A stretch of 64,000 nt of DNA from Pogostemon cablin (GCA_023678885.1 CM042965.1:27943777-28007776); one strand, 5' to 3'; shown: positions 10,879-23,266, numbered from the stretch's first letter. Numbers and translations are program-made. The notes: generated by a model from the letters alone, not told the origin.

Positions 10879-12541
10879 ATTGATGATAATTTAATTATAA
10901 GTTATTTATTATGATTGGTTTCGGCGTCAATGAAAACTTTTCTTTTTTGATGATTGACTCCTCTTTCACTAATCATTTGGCTCATTAGTCCTTACATTTT
11001 AAAGCCTAGAATATTGTCATTTACCTCTTTCTCTTGCCTCCTTTCTTCTCTATCTTGGCCTCGATTATTTTTTTTCAATTAATCTTCTACTGTCAGATGT
11101 CCTTCATTATTATGAGTCTTTGCTCCTGGATTAAACCCCGGTGGAAAAGAAATAATAGTATGTGTTTTCATATGACAAGTTATCAAACCTTTTTGGTTGC
11201 TGAAAAATACCTCCAAAATTTCTTTGGTTATGTCCTCCTTGTCTAGGGTTAAAACCTCCTTGATTCGAAAAATTACCACCAAAGTTGCCTTGGTAGTTTC
11301 TTACTAAAAAATACACCACCTCTTCCAACAACATCGTGAGCATCCCCCATTGTTCATGGAAACTCAAATTTGAGCTAGAAACTTGTTGAGGCATCAGATT
11401 GGGTATTTGAACCAATATGCTCGGAGATTGTTGATTCATCATTGGACTTGACGAATGTTGCAACTTCATGTTCATTCTCTTTAAGATCTACGTTATGGAT
11501 TTCTTCGTTAAATCTTCATCCAGCTTCACTTGACCCATGCAAACCTCTTCGCGTTGAGCTATCATCTCCATTTCAAAACAACCCACCATATTCTATCAGT
11601 TGGACATTGTCCTGAGTTAAGGGTAATCTCTTCACAAATAATGACAACTCGATCTGGAGTTGTCCCCAAAATAAATCCACCCACTGAGCATCCACCAATA
11701 TCCTAGATCCGGGATTCAATCCCGAATAGAAAAATCCTACTTCCTCCATCCCATTAAACTTTTCACCATTACTGTAGATACGAAGTTTAAGAAAAGTTAC
11801 TTTTTTGACCAACTTTATCGACTTTTAGGGGTATTGTGGTATTTTTAAGTAATAAATAAATGATAAAGTAAGTTATGTGAGTTAGGTGAGAGTGGTATTT
11901 TTGAAAATATAATATAGTGAGAGGTTATTTGTTTTGAATCTTTTACTATTTTTCGAGGGTGAAGAGTGTAGTGGGACAAATAAATGAGAAAAGAGTGAAG
12001 AGCTTAGTGGGACGGATGGAGTATTTGTTTATCAACAGGATGCATCGGACACTTCTCAACATCTCTTTAAATCTGTCCAAGCTTCACTAAATGCTTCTTG
12101 TGGCAACTGTCGGAATTGGAGTATCAAACTCTTCAATGTAGCATCTTTGATGGCGGAAAATACTTGCTCAAAAATATTTGGGCTAGATTGTCCCATTTGT
12201 TGCAAGTACCCAGAGTGATAGTCCCTAGCCATTGACCTCTCGATCCTTTAAGGAAAAAAATAGAAAGAGACGCATCTTTATGCAATCTCCATTCACTCCA
12301 TTGATTTTTGTAGTTCTCGCAATCTCCAAAAATTGAGCCAAATGAGCATTTGGATCTTCTAACAAACCACCTCCAAAAGGATTATCTTGAGCCATTTGTA
12401 TCGAATCAGGCTTCAACTCGAAATTGTTGGCATTAATAGGCGGGTCGGCCATCATGTAGTTACCAACACGAGGTCTGAAATGATCCCTTATGTTCACCCT
12501 TAGCCCTATTTGCAAAGTTCGATTGATTATTCATTTGCACA
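10879..12541 (-). pseudogene. gag remnant of a second Ty3/gypsy element
   Basis: Minus-strand pieces resemble gag: 12515-12225 (ADPPINANNFELKP, NPFGGGLLEDPNAHLAQFLE) is the N-terminal part of a plant retrotransposon gag; 11760-11690 has a FYSGLNPGSRILVDA motif; 11475-11131 is the Asn/Gly/Gln-rich tail with repeats of the type QGNFGGNF. A Stowaway-like MITE at 11772-12021 splits it. Protease and pol are absent, probably lost when the 1-10878 element inserted or by deletion. Confidence 0.7.
11772..12021. mobile_element. Stowaway-like MITE in gag remnant
   Basis: TA flanks both sides; the right end GGGACGGATGGAG is the typical Stowaway terminus. The left end is decayed (CTGTAGATACGAAG). About 250 bp, AT-rich, no coding capacity. 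Confidence 0.55.
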
Positions 12542-12739
12542 AAAGGTGATTGAGCTCTGTTTCCAACTCCTTGTTGAGCCAAAAGTCGTTGAATAATGGC
12601 TTGCAACTGTTGGTTATATTTCTCTTGCATCATTTATCTCACTTGAGCTATATTCGGCTACACATTGATAACTTGAGATTGGTGTTGGAAATTCCTTGCA
12701 TTCCCATCCTCTTCAAACTAAACACAAAAAGTATTAATC

Positions 12740-12757
12740 TCCCCAGCAACGGTGCCA
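12740..12757 (-). promoter_or_regulatory. Primer-binding site of the second gypsy element
   Basis: The minus strand reads TGGCACCGTTGCTGGGGA, again a tRNA-Asp-type site with two differences from the plant consensus. It lies upstream of the gag remnant, as expected. Confidence 0.75.
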
Positions 12758-12762
12758 AAAAC

Positions 12763-12941
12763 TTGATTTCAATTTTCTTTACACGTGAATAGAGCAAGTG
12801 TATTCTCAATGTAGTTTTAGATGACCAAGTTAAAATATTGATCCCCGGAAAATAATAACTCCAAATGTATCCGGATTTGTATTCAACCATACTTTATAAA
12901 GAGTTATAGAAGTTGGATTGGCTTGGAACAAGTATCACGAG
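12763..12941 (-). repeat. Partial LTR of the second gypsy element
   Basis: Starts TGATTTCAATTTTC five bases from the primer-binding site, so it is the 3' end of a 5' LTR on the minus strand. It does not match family A. It is cut at 12942 where a family A LTR begins (TGTTGGGCGTTTTCTCAACA). Confidence 0.5.
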
Positions 12942-13763
12942 TGTTGGGCGTTTTCTCAACACACAATTTTAATCCCCAAGTATGAAGGATGCGATTGCAG
13001 CTTAGATAAGCGATCAAGTTATATTTATCGAACCCAAAGGACAGTTGGTTATCAATTTATGATTATCTAATCAAAGAAACTATTGTTGGCAATTTAAGTT
13101 GAGAATAATTATTAAACTAATGAACAAATAATGAAATAACAAATAAAATAAGACAGTAGAGAATAAACTGTTGGAGTATGGAGCCTGAATTCTTTGGGCC
13201 TATATTTCCTTTGGCCCAGTTGATCCTAATGGGCTTAGGGTTAGGGCAAGATGTCTATTTAATAGATTGTTTCCCATTGTAGTTAACTTGATCAAGAAGT
13301 TTTTTATTGTAGTTAACTTGATCAACAAGAAAAGAAAAATCTGGCTTGGCATAGCCACCAGAAGTAGTTGTAAGACGAACTGGGTAAACAAATCTCGTTT
13401 TATTCATGTAATCGTGTGTGTGTGCATCTAAAATCCTAACATAAACGAGAGCTGACAAGTGAGAAGATAGGTAGCTCTTCTGGCCATCCAGTTTTACTAA
13501 TTAATCTCCCTTCCGTATGCCAATATCCGACTCTGCCTTGTAGAATATAGACGCATCACTAAACCATGCAAACCTACTCTATAGACACAAGCAGATAAGC
13601 ATGTAACACGTGTGAATTACTTTGGAGCAAGAGATATAATTACACCCCCCTTTCTAAATATTATTAGTATCAATTATTTCTCGTGCACTAAGTACTCTAA
13701 CCCGATATGATCTCCCTATATAGGTACTATATAATTATCCTTTTTATCCTACTTACTAACCCG
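12942..13763 (-). repeat. Family A gypsy LTR segment, split by a copia LTR
   Basis: 12942-13168 and 13442-13763 align with the LTRs at 9212-10878 and 40769-51145 (TCTCAACACACAATTTTAATC; CCAATATCCGACTCTGCCTTG; TAGGTACTATATAATTATCC). They are interrupted by the 273-bp copia LTR. The segment ends abruptly at about 13763 (ACTAACCCGAA), where copia integrase sequence begins without a boundary signal. Confidence 0.8.
13169..13441 (+). mobile_element. Ty1/copia LTR, copy 1 (flanked by TSD TAAAC)
   Basis: 273 bp beginning TGTTGGAGTATGG and ending CTAACA. TAAAC occurs immediately on both sides (13164-13168 and 13442-13446), so this LTR alone behaves like a solo LTR. It is the same length as the copy at 16601-16873, with about 11 base differences counted by eye (near 4 percent). 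Confidence 0.85.
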
Positions 13764-16600
13764 AAGTGCCTTGGTAGTTCGGAGTATTACATGACCTTCA
13801 TCGATGACTCCACTCGAAAGGTATGGGTTTATTTTCTGAAAAATAAAACTGATGCATTTGATACTTTCAGAAAGTGGAAATCCCTTGTAGAGAATGAAAC
13901 GGGGTTGAAAGTAAAGTGTCTTCGTTCTGACAATGGAGGTGAATATGAACTCTGTGAGTTCAAGGAATATTGTGCTGAGAATGGAATTCGCATGGAGAAG
14001 ACTGTGAGAGGAACTCCCCAGCAGAATGGAGTGGCAGAACGAATGAACAGAACTTTGAATGAGCGAGCTAGATGCATGAGGTTGAAGAGTGGACTGCCTA
14101 AGATGTTTTGGGCAGATGCAGTAAACACAACAACATACCTAATTAATAGAGGTCCATCAGTTCCATTGGAAAACAGAATACCAGAGGAAGAATGGATGGG
14201 AAAAGAGGTAAATCTATCTTATTTGCGTGTCTTTGGATGTGTTGCATATGCTCATATTAGTTTTAATGATAGAAGCAAGTTAGATACTAAATCTGTTAAG
14301 TGTAGTGAAATTGGTAAATATTATTTCACTGAATACCGTTACATCAAGTACTTACGTATGATGCGAATACAAAGTCTAACCAACCTATCCAACCTACTTA
14401 AGCCAAATACTTAAGGTGAATAAATAAAATACATGAAGAATTCATATACAAATATGCTATCTGAATTTTGATTCTGTCTGCAACATGAGTCGGGGACAGC
14501 ATCCTCGTGCCAAAATGAAGAGCGTTCCTTTCCATCCAAATGTAGTAGATCATGGTAGAAAAGGTGATGAAAAGAAGTCTTTTTGCCTTTTTGTTGCTTC
14601 TGGTATAATCTGTTAAGTGTATGTTCATTGGTTATGGTGGTGATGAGTTCGGTTATAGACTCTGGGATGAGAACAACCGAAAAATTATTCGCAGTAGAGA
14701 TGTGGTTTTCAATGAACAGGTTATGTACAAGAACAGATTGGAGGCATCAAATTCTGACAAGACTAATACCCAAGAAGTCGAGTTAGACATCTCAAACTTG
14801 AGTGGGAGTAAGGAGAGTCAGAATGAGGAAGAGGTTCTTATTGAAGAGCCAAGGACACCACCACCACCATTGGAGGATCCGTTGCAGAGACCAGCTAGAG
14901 AGCGACGTGCACCTGATATGTATTCGCCCTCTAACTACTACTTGTTACTTACTGATGGTGGTGAGCCTGAGTGTTATGCAGAGGCAGACCAGAGTGCAAA
15001 TAGATGAAAATGGAGAGCTGTTATGGATGATGAGTTAGCATCTCTTCTGTTGAATGAACTTGGGAACTTGTTGAGCTCCCAAAGGGTAAAAAGGCTTTGC
15101 ACTGCAAGTGGGTCTACCGAATCAAGAATGAATCTGATGGTAGCAGACGCTACAAAGCCCGGCTGGTTGTCAAGGGGTTTAAGCAACGACATGGTATTGA
15201 CTATACTGATGTCTTTACTCCTATTGTAAACTGGCCACTATTTGAATGTCGTTGAGTATGGTAGCTGCAGAAAATTTAATGTTGCATCAGATGGATGTGA
15301 AGATGGCATTCCTCCATGGTGAATTGGTGGAGGAGTTGTATATGACACAGCCTGAGGGTTTCGTAGAGAAGGAAAATGAGCCACTTGTATGCAAATTAAA
15401 GAAAAGCTTGTATGGCCTAAAACAAGCCCGAAAGCAGTGGTATAAGAAGTTTGACAGCTTCATGATGGAGATTGATTACCATGGATGTCACGCTGATCAT
15501 TGTTGCTACTACAAGAGGTTTGACAATAGCTTTCTTATTCTCTTGCTATATGTTGATGATATGTTGATCGTAGGAGCTGATGCAAGAGAAGTATATAAGT
15601 TGAAAAAGTAGTTGTCAGAACGGTTCTCCATGAAGGATCTTGGAGAGGCAAAACAAATTTTAGGCATGAGGATTGAACGTGATAAGACGATGGGATATGT
15701 GTATCTTTCGCAGACGAGTTACATTCAGAAGGTCCTAGAATGATTTAACATGTCAGAGTCGAAGCATGTGGGCATTCTATTGGGAAGCAAACTCAAACTT
15801 TCAAAGAAGGAGTCACCAAAGAACACGGAGGAACGTGCACAAATGATGAGTGTTCCATATGCCTCAACAATTGGTAGCATAATGTATGCCATGGTGTGTA
15901 CAAGACCAGGTATTTCTCATGCAGTGGGAGTAGTAAGCCGGTTCATGAGTGATCCAGGCATGCAACATTGAGAAGAAGTGAAGTGGGTCTTACGATACTT
16001 GAGAGGTACCACAGACAAGGTTTTGTGTTTCAAAGGTAAGAGTGTGGCACTGGTGGGTTATGTGGATGCAGACTTAGCATCAAATGACTTTGATGGGAGA
16101 AGAAGTACAATCGGGTATGTCTTTACTTATGGTGGTACTGCTATATCTTGGACTTCTAAGTTGCAGAAGGTTGTTGCATTGTCCACCACGGAGGCAGAGT
16201 ATGTAGCCGTGACAGAGGCAAGTAAGGAGATGGTGTGGTTGCAGAATTTCTTGGGGGAACTTGGGAATGAGCATAAAAGTAGTACTCTTTTCAGTGATAG
16301 TCAAAGTGCTATATTTCTTGCAAAAAATCTGGCATTTCACTCAAGAATAAAGCATGTTGAGTTGAAGTATCACTACATCCATCACCTTTTGGAGAAGAAG
16401 ATCTTGCAACTTATGAAGATCCTTGGAAATGAGAATCCAGCGGACATGTTTACTAAGGTGGTAACCTTAGATAAGTTGAAGCTATGCATAGCTTCAATTG
16501 GCCTTAGAACTTGAAGAAAAGGCTAGGCGATGCCAGGCAGATACGGGAGAGGAACAAGAAGATATGACTACATGGAGGATTTAGTCTCCAAGTGGGAGAT
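13764..16600 (+). pseudogene. Ty1/copia pol remnant: integrase, reverse transcriptase, RNase H
   Basis: Plus strand. The integrase core starts at about 13785 (YYMTFIDDSTRKVWVYF, LRSDNGGEY, GTPQQNGVAERMNRTL), then a 303-bp insertion at 14304-14606, then the integrase C-terminus to about 15000. RT follows from about 15020, with QMDVKMAFLHGEL, SLYGLKQA and the active site LLLYVDDMLIVG near 15550-15580. RNase H has STTEAEYVA, HSRIKHVELKYH and NPADMFTK, ending about 16514. In-frame stops lie near 15610, 15742 and 15970, and frame breaks near 15010-15240. Gag, protease and the start of integrase are missing. A polypurine tract AAGTGGGAGAT precedes the 3' LTR. Confidence 0.9.
14304..14606 (-). mobile_element. 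5'-truncated LINE fragment in copia integrase
   Basis: The 14-bp repeat AATCTGTTAAGTGT flanks the insert exactly (14290-14303 and 14607-14620). The minus strand encodes a C-terminal LINE piece (IYYIWMERNALHFG, then a DRIKIQI-type tail) characteristic of the end of the plant L1-type zf-RVT region. The variable long duplication fits target-primed reverse transcription, although a poly(A) tail is not evident. Confidence 0.75.
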
Positions 16601-16873
16601 TGTTGGAGTATGGAGCCTGAATTCTTTGGGCCTATATTTCCTTTGGCCCAGTTGATCATAATGGGCTTAGGGTTAGGGCAAGATGTCTATTTAATAGATT
16701 GTTTCCCATTGTAGTTAACTTGATCAAGAAGTTTTTTATTATAGTTAACTTGATCAACAAGAAAAGAAAAACCTGGCTTAGCATCGCCCCCAGACATAGT
16801 CGTAAGACGAACTGGGTAAACAAATCTCGTGTTATTCATGTCATCGTGTGTGTGTGCATCTAAAATCCTAACA
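16601..16873 (+). mobile_element. Ty1/copia LTR, copy 2 (3' LTR)
   Basis: 273 bp, TGTTGGAGTATGG to CTAACA, directly after the polypurine tract. It is followed by TAAAC at 16874-16878 and then family A gypsy LTR sequence, the same right-hand flank as copy 1. Confidence 0.88.
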
Positions 16874-17122
16874 TAAACGAGAGCTGACAAGTGAGAAGAT
16901 AGGTAGCTCTTCGGGCCATCCAGTTTCACTAATTAATCTTCCTTCCATATGTCAATGTCCGACTCTGACTTGTGGAATATGAACACATCACTAAACCATG
17001 CAAACCTACTCTATAGACACAAGCAGATAAGCGTGTAACACGTGTGAATTACTTTGGAGCAAGAGATATAATTACACCCCCCTTTCTAAATACTATCAGT
17101 ATCAATTATTTCCCATGCACCT
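16874..17122 (-). repeat. Family A gypsy LTR segment after copia
   Basis: Duplicates the sequence following copia LTR copy 1 (GAGAGCTGACAAGTGAGAAG to TATCAATTATTTCCCATGCA), then switches at about 17122 to the left end of the 2.6-kb duplicated unit. Confidence 0.8.
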
Positions 17123-17776
17123 AGTGTTCTAAGCATAAAAAGATTTTGCTAAACTCCCCTTACAATAACATGCATAAAAACCCTAAAATGAGATGATTTT
17201 ATTAACCACCTTAACATCTAATTAGAATACTCATCCTAATCACATAAAAGGGTACTAAAATCAATCACACTTCTCATAATAAAATTTAAGAAACATAGAA
17301 ATTGAGATAGAAATATCAAAATTGAATCAATAAACCAAACAAATCCACAATTCTAAATTTCTTAACCCATCATGTTGCTAGTCTCATAATGAGACTATCT
17401 TACTATCAAATTCAAAAAACAACCATACAATCATCCATGAATCCATAGTATCTCAAAAATGGAAAAATACAAAATAAGAGTAAACTTCTCCCTAAATCTC
17501 TTTGGGGATAGATCTCCTCTTCTCTTGCACTTCCCTCTTCTACACTTGGAGCTAGATGAATGATGAAAATTTGGGTGAAAATGGATCAAAGATGGAAGAG
17601 AATTTATGGAAAATCCAATAGAGATGATACGTGTGAGTAAAAACATGGTGTGAGAGTGTGTGTTCTCGATTAGGATAGAGGAAAATATTTTTTGAATAAT
17701 GATTGGAAGTTACAATAGCTTAATGGGGGAAGTTTCTCGATTTTCTGGATAGCTGGCTGTTTTACAAAAAAATTTC

Positions 17777-17970
17777 GATCGAGTTTTTGTATAGCGGTCG
17801 AGTTTTCAAGTAAAAATCAAGAATTTGAGCATCACCCTTACACAAAACTTTGAACGAAGTTTCCTGAGTGTGGTTGAGTTTTTGTGTCAGGGACCTTAAT
17901 AACTACAACCTTCATCCTCTATTTCATGAAAACTCGACCGAGTTTTCATGCTGTTGGTCGAGTTTTTGTG
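17777..17970. repeat. GTCGAGTTTT / AAAACTCGAC words in family C LTR, copy 1
   Basis: Words GATCGAGTTTTTGT, GGTCGAGTTTTCAAG, a palindromic AAAACTCGACCGAGTTTT and GGTCGAGTTTTTGTG spaced over about 200 bp. Copy 2 lies at about 21246-21440. The layout recalls the GGTTCGACC arrays but with a different word. Confidence 0.6.
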
Positions 17971-18145
17971 ACAAGGCTTCATCTTTTTACTCTTTTTGCA
18001 CTACTTCTTCCATTTTTGATCGTTCTTTAACCTAAATACCTGTTCAAAATATTATGAGATCATTTCCACATTTACCATAATTTCCATAATTAAGAACTAA
18101 AAACACACGAAACGAACACAAAACAAACATAAAAACAATCTAATA

Positions 18146-19116
18146 CACTACAAAAAAATACTTATAAATACATTAAAAAGTGTTGTAATAGATAATATAT
18201 TAATACATTTTACCTATCACTACATTGATTTTTTGTGTAGTACACTTTTAAATGTCACAATAAAATAATATTACAGAAAATAAAAATCAAAAGTGTTTTC
18301 TCTTACACTCGATCCTGTATCACCGTATTAGATTCTTATTTTAAGTCAGAAATCCATTAAACTATAAGTAATTCTTGTAATATTTTATTAAAAATAATAT
18401 ATATACATAGAATACATAATTAAGTTTTATACTGAATTTTATAATATTAATTTTATATTATCAGTTTAATAGGTATAATAAAATAAAATTAAAATTACTA
18501 ATTAAATTATAGTATAAATTTAATTTTGTAAGATAAAATATAATTATATAGAAATATATATAACTAATTATTCTAAAAATAATTAATTTAAAGTATAAGA
18601 TTTTATTATTAATATAAAAATAAATTTTATTTTCTTAATCATTAAATTAATTAAAATAATTATTTATTATAAAAAATTAAAAAAAATAATTTTTTAATAA
18701 AATAAATGGATTCTATTTTAATATTTTAACAACGAAAAAAATAAAATAAAATTTTAATAATTTGTGATCTTTCATCGTGTGTTGTAACAAAATATATTTT
18801 ACACATGTATTCTTAAGTGTCTCTAAATACTTATAAGGACACTTTTTCTTATGTGCTAAAAAGGTGTAGCAAAAGTGATACTAAAGAGTACATATAAGGA
18901 TACTTTTTTTGTGTAGTAAAAAAAGTGTAACAATAGATAAGTATTCCTTTTGAAGTGTGGTGATAGGATAAATATCAACACATCATTTTATTAAGTGTCT
19001 TTAAAGAAACATATTAACACCCCTAAAATATAATGTAGCTATACAATACTTATTATCACACTGATGTTAAAATGACATAAAAAAATATGTGGTTAAAGGC
19101 ATTTTTTTTTGTACTG
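18146..19116. mobile_element. Non-autonomous CACTA-type element, copy 1
   Basis: Begins CACTACAAAAAAATAC; the right end is decayed (GTACTG). ATA lies on both sides. It carries internal GTGTAG / CTTTAAAGTG motifs and no coding sequence. It is the duplicated counterpart of 21615-22713, with a deletion of about 110 bp. Confidence 0.65.
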
Positions 19117-19695
19117 ATACTAGGTGAATTAAACGGCGATCATTGTATGAGTCAATTTTCAATCTAGAGTCATAGTGATTTGAGGTTGGATTAGCTAATA
19201 TGATAGAGTTCACTTTGATTCATGAGAATAGATAGTAAGATAAGTTTTTGGGAGGTGAAATTTGTTTTGTAAATGGTCACGTAACGATGCAAATAACTAG
19301 TTCTTTTAATTACTAATGGAAAGTAGTAAAATATTCTAATGGAACTAAATCTATGACTAGAGTGATCTTTTTGTGAATGTAGACAATAATATATGTTTCC
19401 TTCTTAAAACTAAAACTACCAACTGCACATTAAACATTATAATACTTAATTTATCGGTATCTGAAAAATGTCACTTTTAACACTTCTTTTTTTTACAAAT
19501 ACCGCCCCATCTCTCTCTCTAAATATATAAATAAATAATTTTTTTTTCAAATTTTAGGCATCATTATTCTACTCTACGACCCCTCGTGCAACTGTGTATG
19601 TAACTACTAGCACGACTCCATATTTAATTTCTCATGCAACTCTAAACACAACTATGTGTTCGACAATATACATGTTTTTAACCGACATATGTGTT

Positions 19696-20295
19696 CGACA
19701 ATAAAGCATAGTCTTATATAAAATAAATCCACAAGTAGTATTTTACGGAGTATACACACGGAGATATAATTACACCCCCCTTTCTAAATACTATCAGTAT
19801 CAATTATTTCCCATGCACTAAGTACTCTTACCCAATATGATCTCCCTTTATAGGTACTATATAATTATCCTCTTCATCTTACTTACTAACCCGAATTCAA
19901 TTCAATTAATAAGTATTCATATAAAATAGTTCTAATGAAGCTTCAGAGTCCCCTCACTTAGAATCATAACATGGAATCCTGCTCAGCAGTGAACGCACTC
20001 AATCAATAACCAAGATATGTAGTCAGACTCTATATAACAGTTAATGATGCACAAAACAACTCAGAGTATGAATTAATAAAGCATAGTCTTATATAAAATA
20101 AATCCACAAGTACTATTTTACGGAGTATACACACGGAAGTTCAATTAACTAGATAAAAACCTTCATAACCCTAGAACTACTAAAGCGGTTCTAGCCCATG
20201 ACGCTTCGAAGAACGTTCATGGTGATTGGATAGATCTTACCCATAGTCTTGAAAATTACAAGAAAGATTAAGTTGCGAAGTAAACCCTAGAGATG
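19696..20295 (-). repeat. Rearranged family A gypsy LTR segments
   Basis: 19696-19760 and 19761-20295 overlap in LTR content (both contain AAGCATAGTCTTATATAAAA and CGGAGTATACACACGG), so the LTR was broken and rejoined. The segment ends near GGGCGCCGTCTT. No coding sequence. Confidence 0.7.
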
Positions 20296-20586
20296 GGCGC
20301 CGTCTTAAGGAAATTCTAAACTTAGGATATGCAATGATTTATCTCATCAATCAGACATAGAGGCAATCACTTAATGCACCTAATCCCTATGGCCAACATG
20401 AAAAGAATATGAACTCATAACAAGATTTTAAAAGGCTAGCTCCTAAGATTGATTCCAATATTCTCAATTCCCAATAGTACTTCTAGAACTAAGAATTCCC
20501 TTAAAAGTTACTCTCTCAACCCTAAGTTCCCCTATGATCATAATGTCTTAGTTCCCCTTACTAGGTTAACAATCGGGCTAGAGTAA
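20296..20586. repeat. Family C LTR, left part
   Basis: AT-rich non-coding sequence running without a break into the duplicated unit; content (lists of short C/A-rich words, CTCTCAACCCTAAGTTCCCC) resembles the central part of the LTR at 35485-37067. It indicates that 20587-23266 is in its original context. Confidence 0.45.
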
Positions 20587-23266
20587 TCCACCTAGTGTTC
20601 TAAGCATAAAAAGATTTTGGCTAAACTCCCCTTACAATAACATGCATAAAAATCCTAAAATGAGATGATTTTATTAACCACCTTAACATCTAATTAGAAT
20701 ACTCATCCTAATCACGTAAAAGGGTACTAAAATCAATCACACTACTCACAATAAAATTTAAGAAACATAGAAATTGAGATAGAAATATCAAAATTGAATC
20801 AATAAACCAAACAAATCCACAATTCTAAATTTCTTAACCCATCATGTTGCTAGTCTCATAATGAGACTAGCTTACTATCAAATCTAAAAAACAACCATAC
20901 AATCATCCATGAATCCATAGTATCTCAAAAATGGAAAAATACAAAATAAGAGTAAACTTCTCCCTAAATCTCTTTGGGGATGGATCTCCTCTTCTCTTGC
21001 ACTTCCCTCTTCTACACTTGGAGCTAGATGAATGATGAAAATTTGGGTGAAAATGGATCAAAGATGGAAGAGAATTTATGGAAAATCCAATAAAGATGAT
21101 ACGTGTGAGTAAAAATATGGTGTGAGAATGTGTGTTCTCGATTAGGATAGAGGAAATTGTTTTTTGAATAATGATTGGAAGTTACAATAGCTTAATGGGG
21201 AAAGTTTCTCGATTTTCTGGATAGCTGGCTATTTTACAAAAAAATTTCGATCGAGTTTTTGTGTAGCAGTCGAGTTTTCAAGTAAAAATCAAGAATTTGA
21301 GTATCACCCTTACACAAAACTTTGAACGAAGTTTCCTGAGTGTGGTTGAGTTTTTGTGTCAGGGACCTTACTAACTACAACCTTCATCCTCTATTTCATG
21401 AAAACTCGACCGAGTTTTCATGCTATTGGTCGAGTTTTTTGTGAAAAGGCTTCATCTTTTTACTCTTTTTGCACTACTTCATTTTTGATCGTTCTTTAAC
21501 CTAAATACCTGTTCAAAATATTATGAGATCATTTCCACATTTACCATAATTTCCACAATTAAGAACTAAAAACACACGAAACGAACACAAAACAAACATA
21601 AAAACAATCTAATACACTACAAAAAAATACTTATAAATACATTAAAAAGTGTTGTAATAGATAATATATTAATACATTTTACCTATCACCACATTGATTT
21701 TTTGTGTAGTTCATTCTGCCGTGGAGATAGATAATACCCCTATCACCACACTTTAAAGTGTGAAGAATTGTGCATATTATCACACTTACTTTTATTAATA
21801 CACTTTAAAGTGTGAAGATATATGACTTATTAATATACTTTTAAATGTCACAATAAAATAATATTACAGAAAATAAAAATCAAAAGTGTTTTCTCTTACA
21901 CTCGATCCTGTATCACCGTATTAGATTCTTATTTTAAGTCAGAAATCCATTAAACTATAAGCAATTCTTGTAATATTTTATTAAAAATAATATATATACA
22001 TAGAATACACAATTAAGTTTTATACTTAATTTTATAATATTAATTTTATTTTATCAGTTTAATAGGTATAATAAAATAAAATTAAAATTACTAATTAAAT
22101 TATAGTATAAATTTAATTTTGTAAGATAAAATATAAGTATATAGAAATATATATAACTAATTATCCTAAAAATAATTAATTTAAAGTATAAGATTTTATT
22201 AGGTAAAATAAAAATAAATTTTATTTTCTTAATCATCGAATTAATTAAAATAATTATTTATTATAAAAAAATTAAAAAAAAATAATTTTTTAATAAAATA
22301 AATGGTTTCTATTTTAATATTTTAACAACGAAAAAAATAAAATAAAATTTTAATAATTTGTGATCTTTCATCATGTGTTGTAACAAAATATATATTTACA
22401 CATGTATTCTTAAGTGTCTCTAAATACTTATAAGGACACTTTTTCTTATGTGCTAAAAAGGTGTAGCAAAAGTGATACTAAAGAGTACATATAAGGACAC
22501 TTTTTTTGTGTAGTAAAAAAGGTGTAACAATAGATAAGTGTTCCTTTTGAAGTGTGGTGATAGGATAAATATCAACACACCATGTTATTAAGTGTCTTTA
22601 AAGAAACATATTAACACCCCTAAAATATAATGTAGCTATACAATACTTATTATCACACTGATGTTAAAATGACATAAAAAAATTTGTGGTTAAATGCATT
22701 TTTTCTTATAGTGATACTAGGTGAATTAAACGGCGATCATTGTATGAGTCAATTTTCAATCGAGAGTCATAGTGATTTGAGGTTGGATTTTGATTCATGA
22801 GAATAGATAGTAAGATAAGTTTTTGGGAGGTAAAATTTGTTTTGTAAATGGTCACGTAACGATGCAAATAACTAGTTCTTTTAATTACTAATGGAAAGTA
22901 GTAAAATATTATTATGGAACTAAATCTATGACTAGAGTGATCTTTTTGTGAATGTAGACAATAATATATGTTTCCTTCTTAAAATTAAAACTACCAACGG
23001 CACATTAAACATTATAATACTTAATTTAGCGGTATCTGAAAAATGTCACTTTTAACATTTTTTTTTTACAAATACTGCCCCATCTCTCTCTATAAATATA
23101 TAAATAAATGATTTTTTTTTCAAATTTTAGGCATCATTATTCTACTCTACGACCCCTCGTGCAACTGTGTATGTAACTACTAGCACGACTCCATATTTAA
23201 TTTCTCATGCAACTCTAAACACAACTATGTGTTCGACAATATACATGTTTTTAACCGACATATGTG
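20587..23266. repeat. 2.6-kb segmental duplication, copy 2 (likely parent)
   Basis: Near-identical to 17123-19695 with natural-looking flanks on both sides. Holds family C LTR sequence to about 21600, a complete non-autonomous CACTA element and about 550 bp of unassigned AT-rich DNA. Confidence 0.85.
21615..22713. mobile_element. Non-autonomous CACTA-type element, copy 2
   Basis: 1099 bp. Left end CACTACAAAAAAATAC, right end (reverse complement) CACTATAAGAAAAAATGC, with the 3-bp duplication ATA on both sides (21612-21614, 22714-22716), as for CACTA transposons. Repeated CACTTTAAAGTGTGAAGA palindromes at about 21750-21820 may be subterminal binding sites. No transposase. Confidence 0.75.

Larger units (their letters stand above)
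17123..19695. repeat. 2.6-kb segmental duplication, copy 1
   Basis: From CTAGTGTTCTAAGCAT to ACCGACATATGTG it matches 20587-23266 nearly base for base, in the same orientation. It lacks about 110 bp present in copy 2 near 21718-21835. It contains part of an LTR of a third family (with GTCGAGTTTT words at 17777-17970), a CACTA-type element and an unassigned 0.6-kb tail. Both ends abut family A LTR sequence, so this is the inserted copy. Confidence 0.85.

Noticed and set aside
22054..22236. 60-codon Ile/Phe/Tyr/Lys-rich minus-strand frame
   Set aside because: Low-complexity AT-rich DNA inside the CACTA element.
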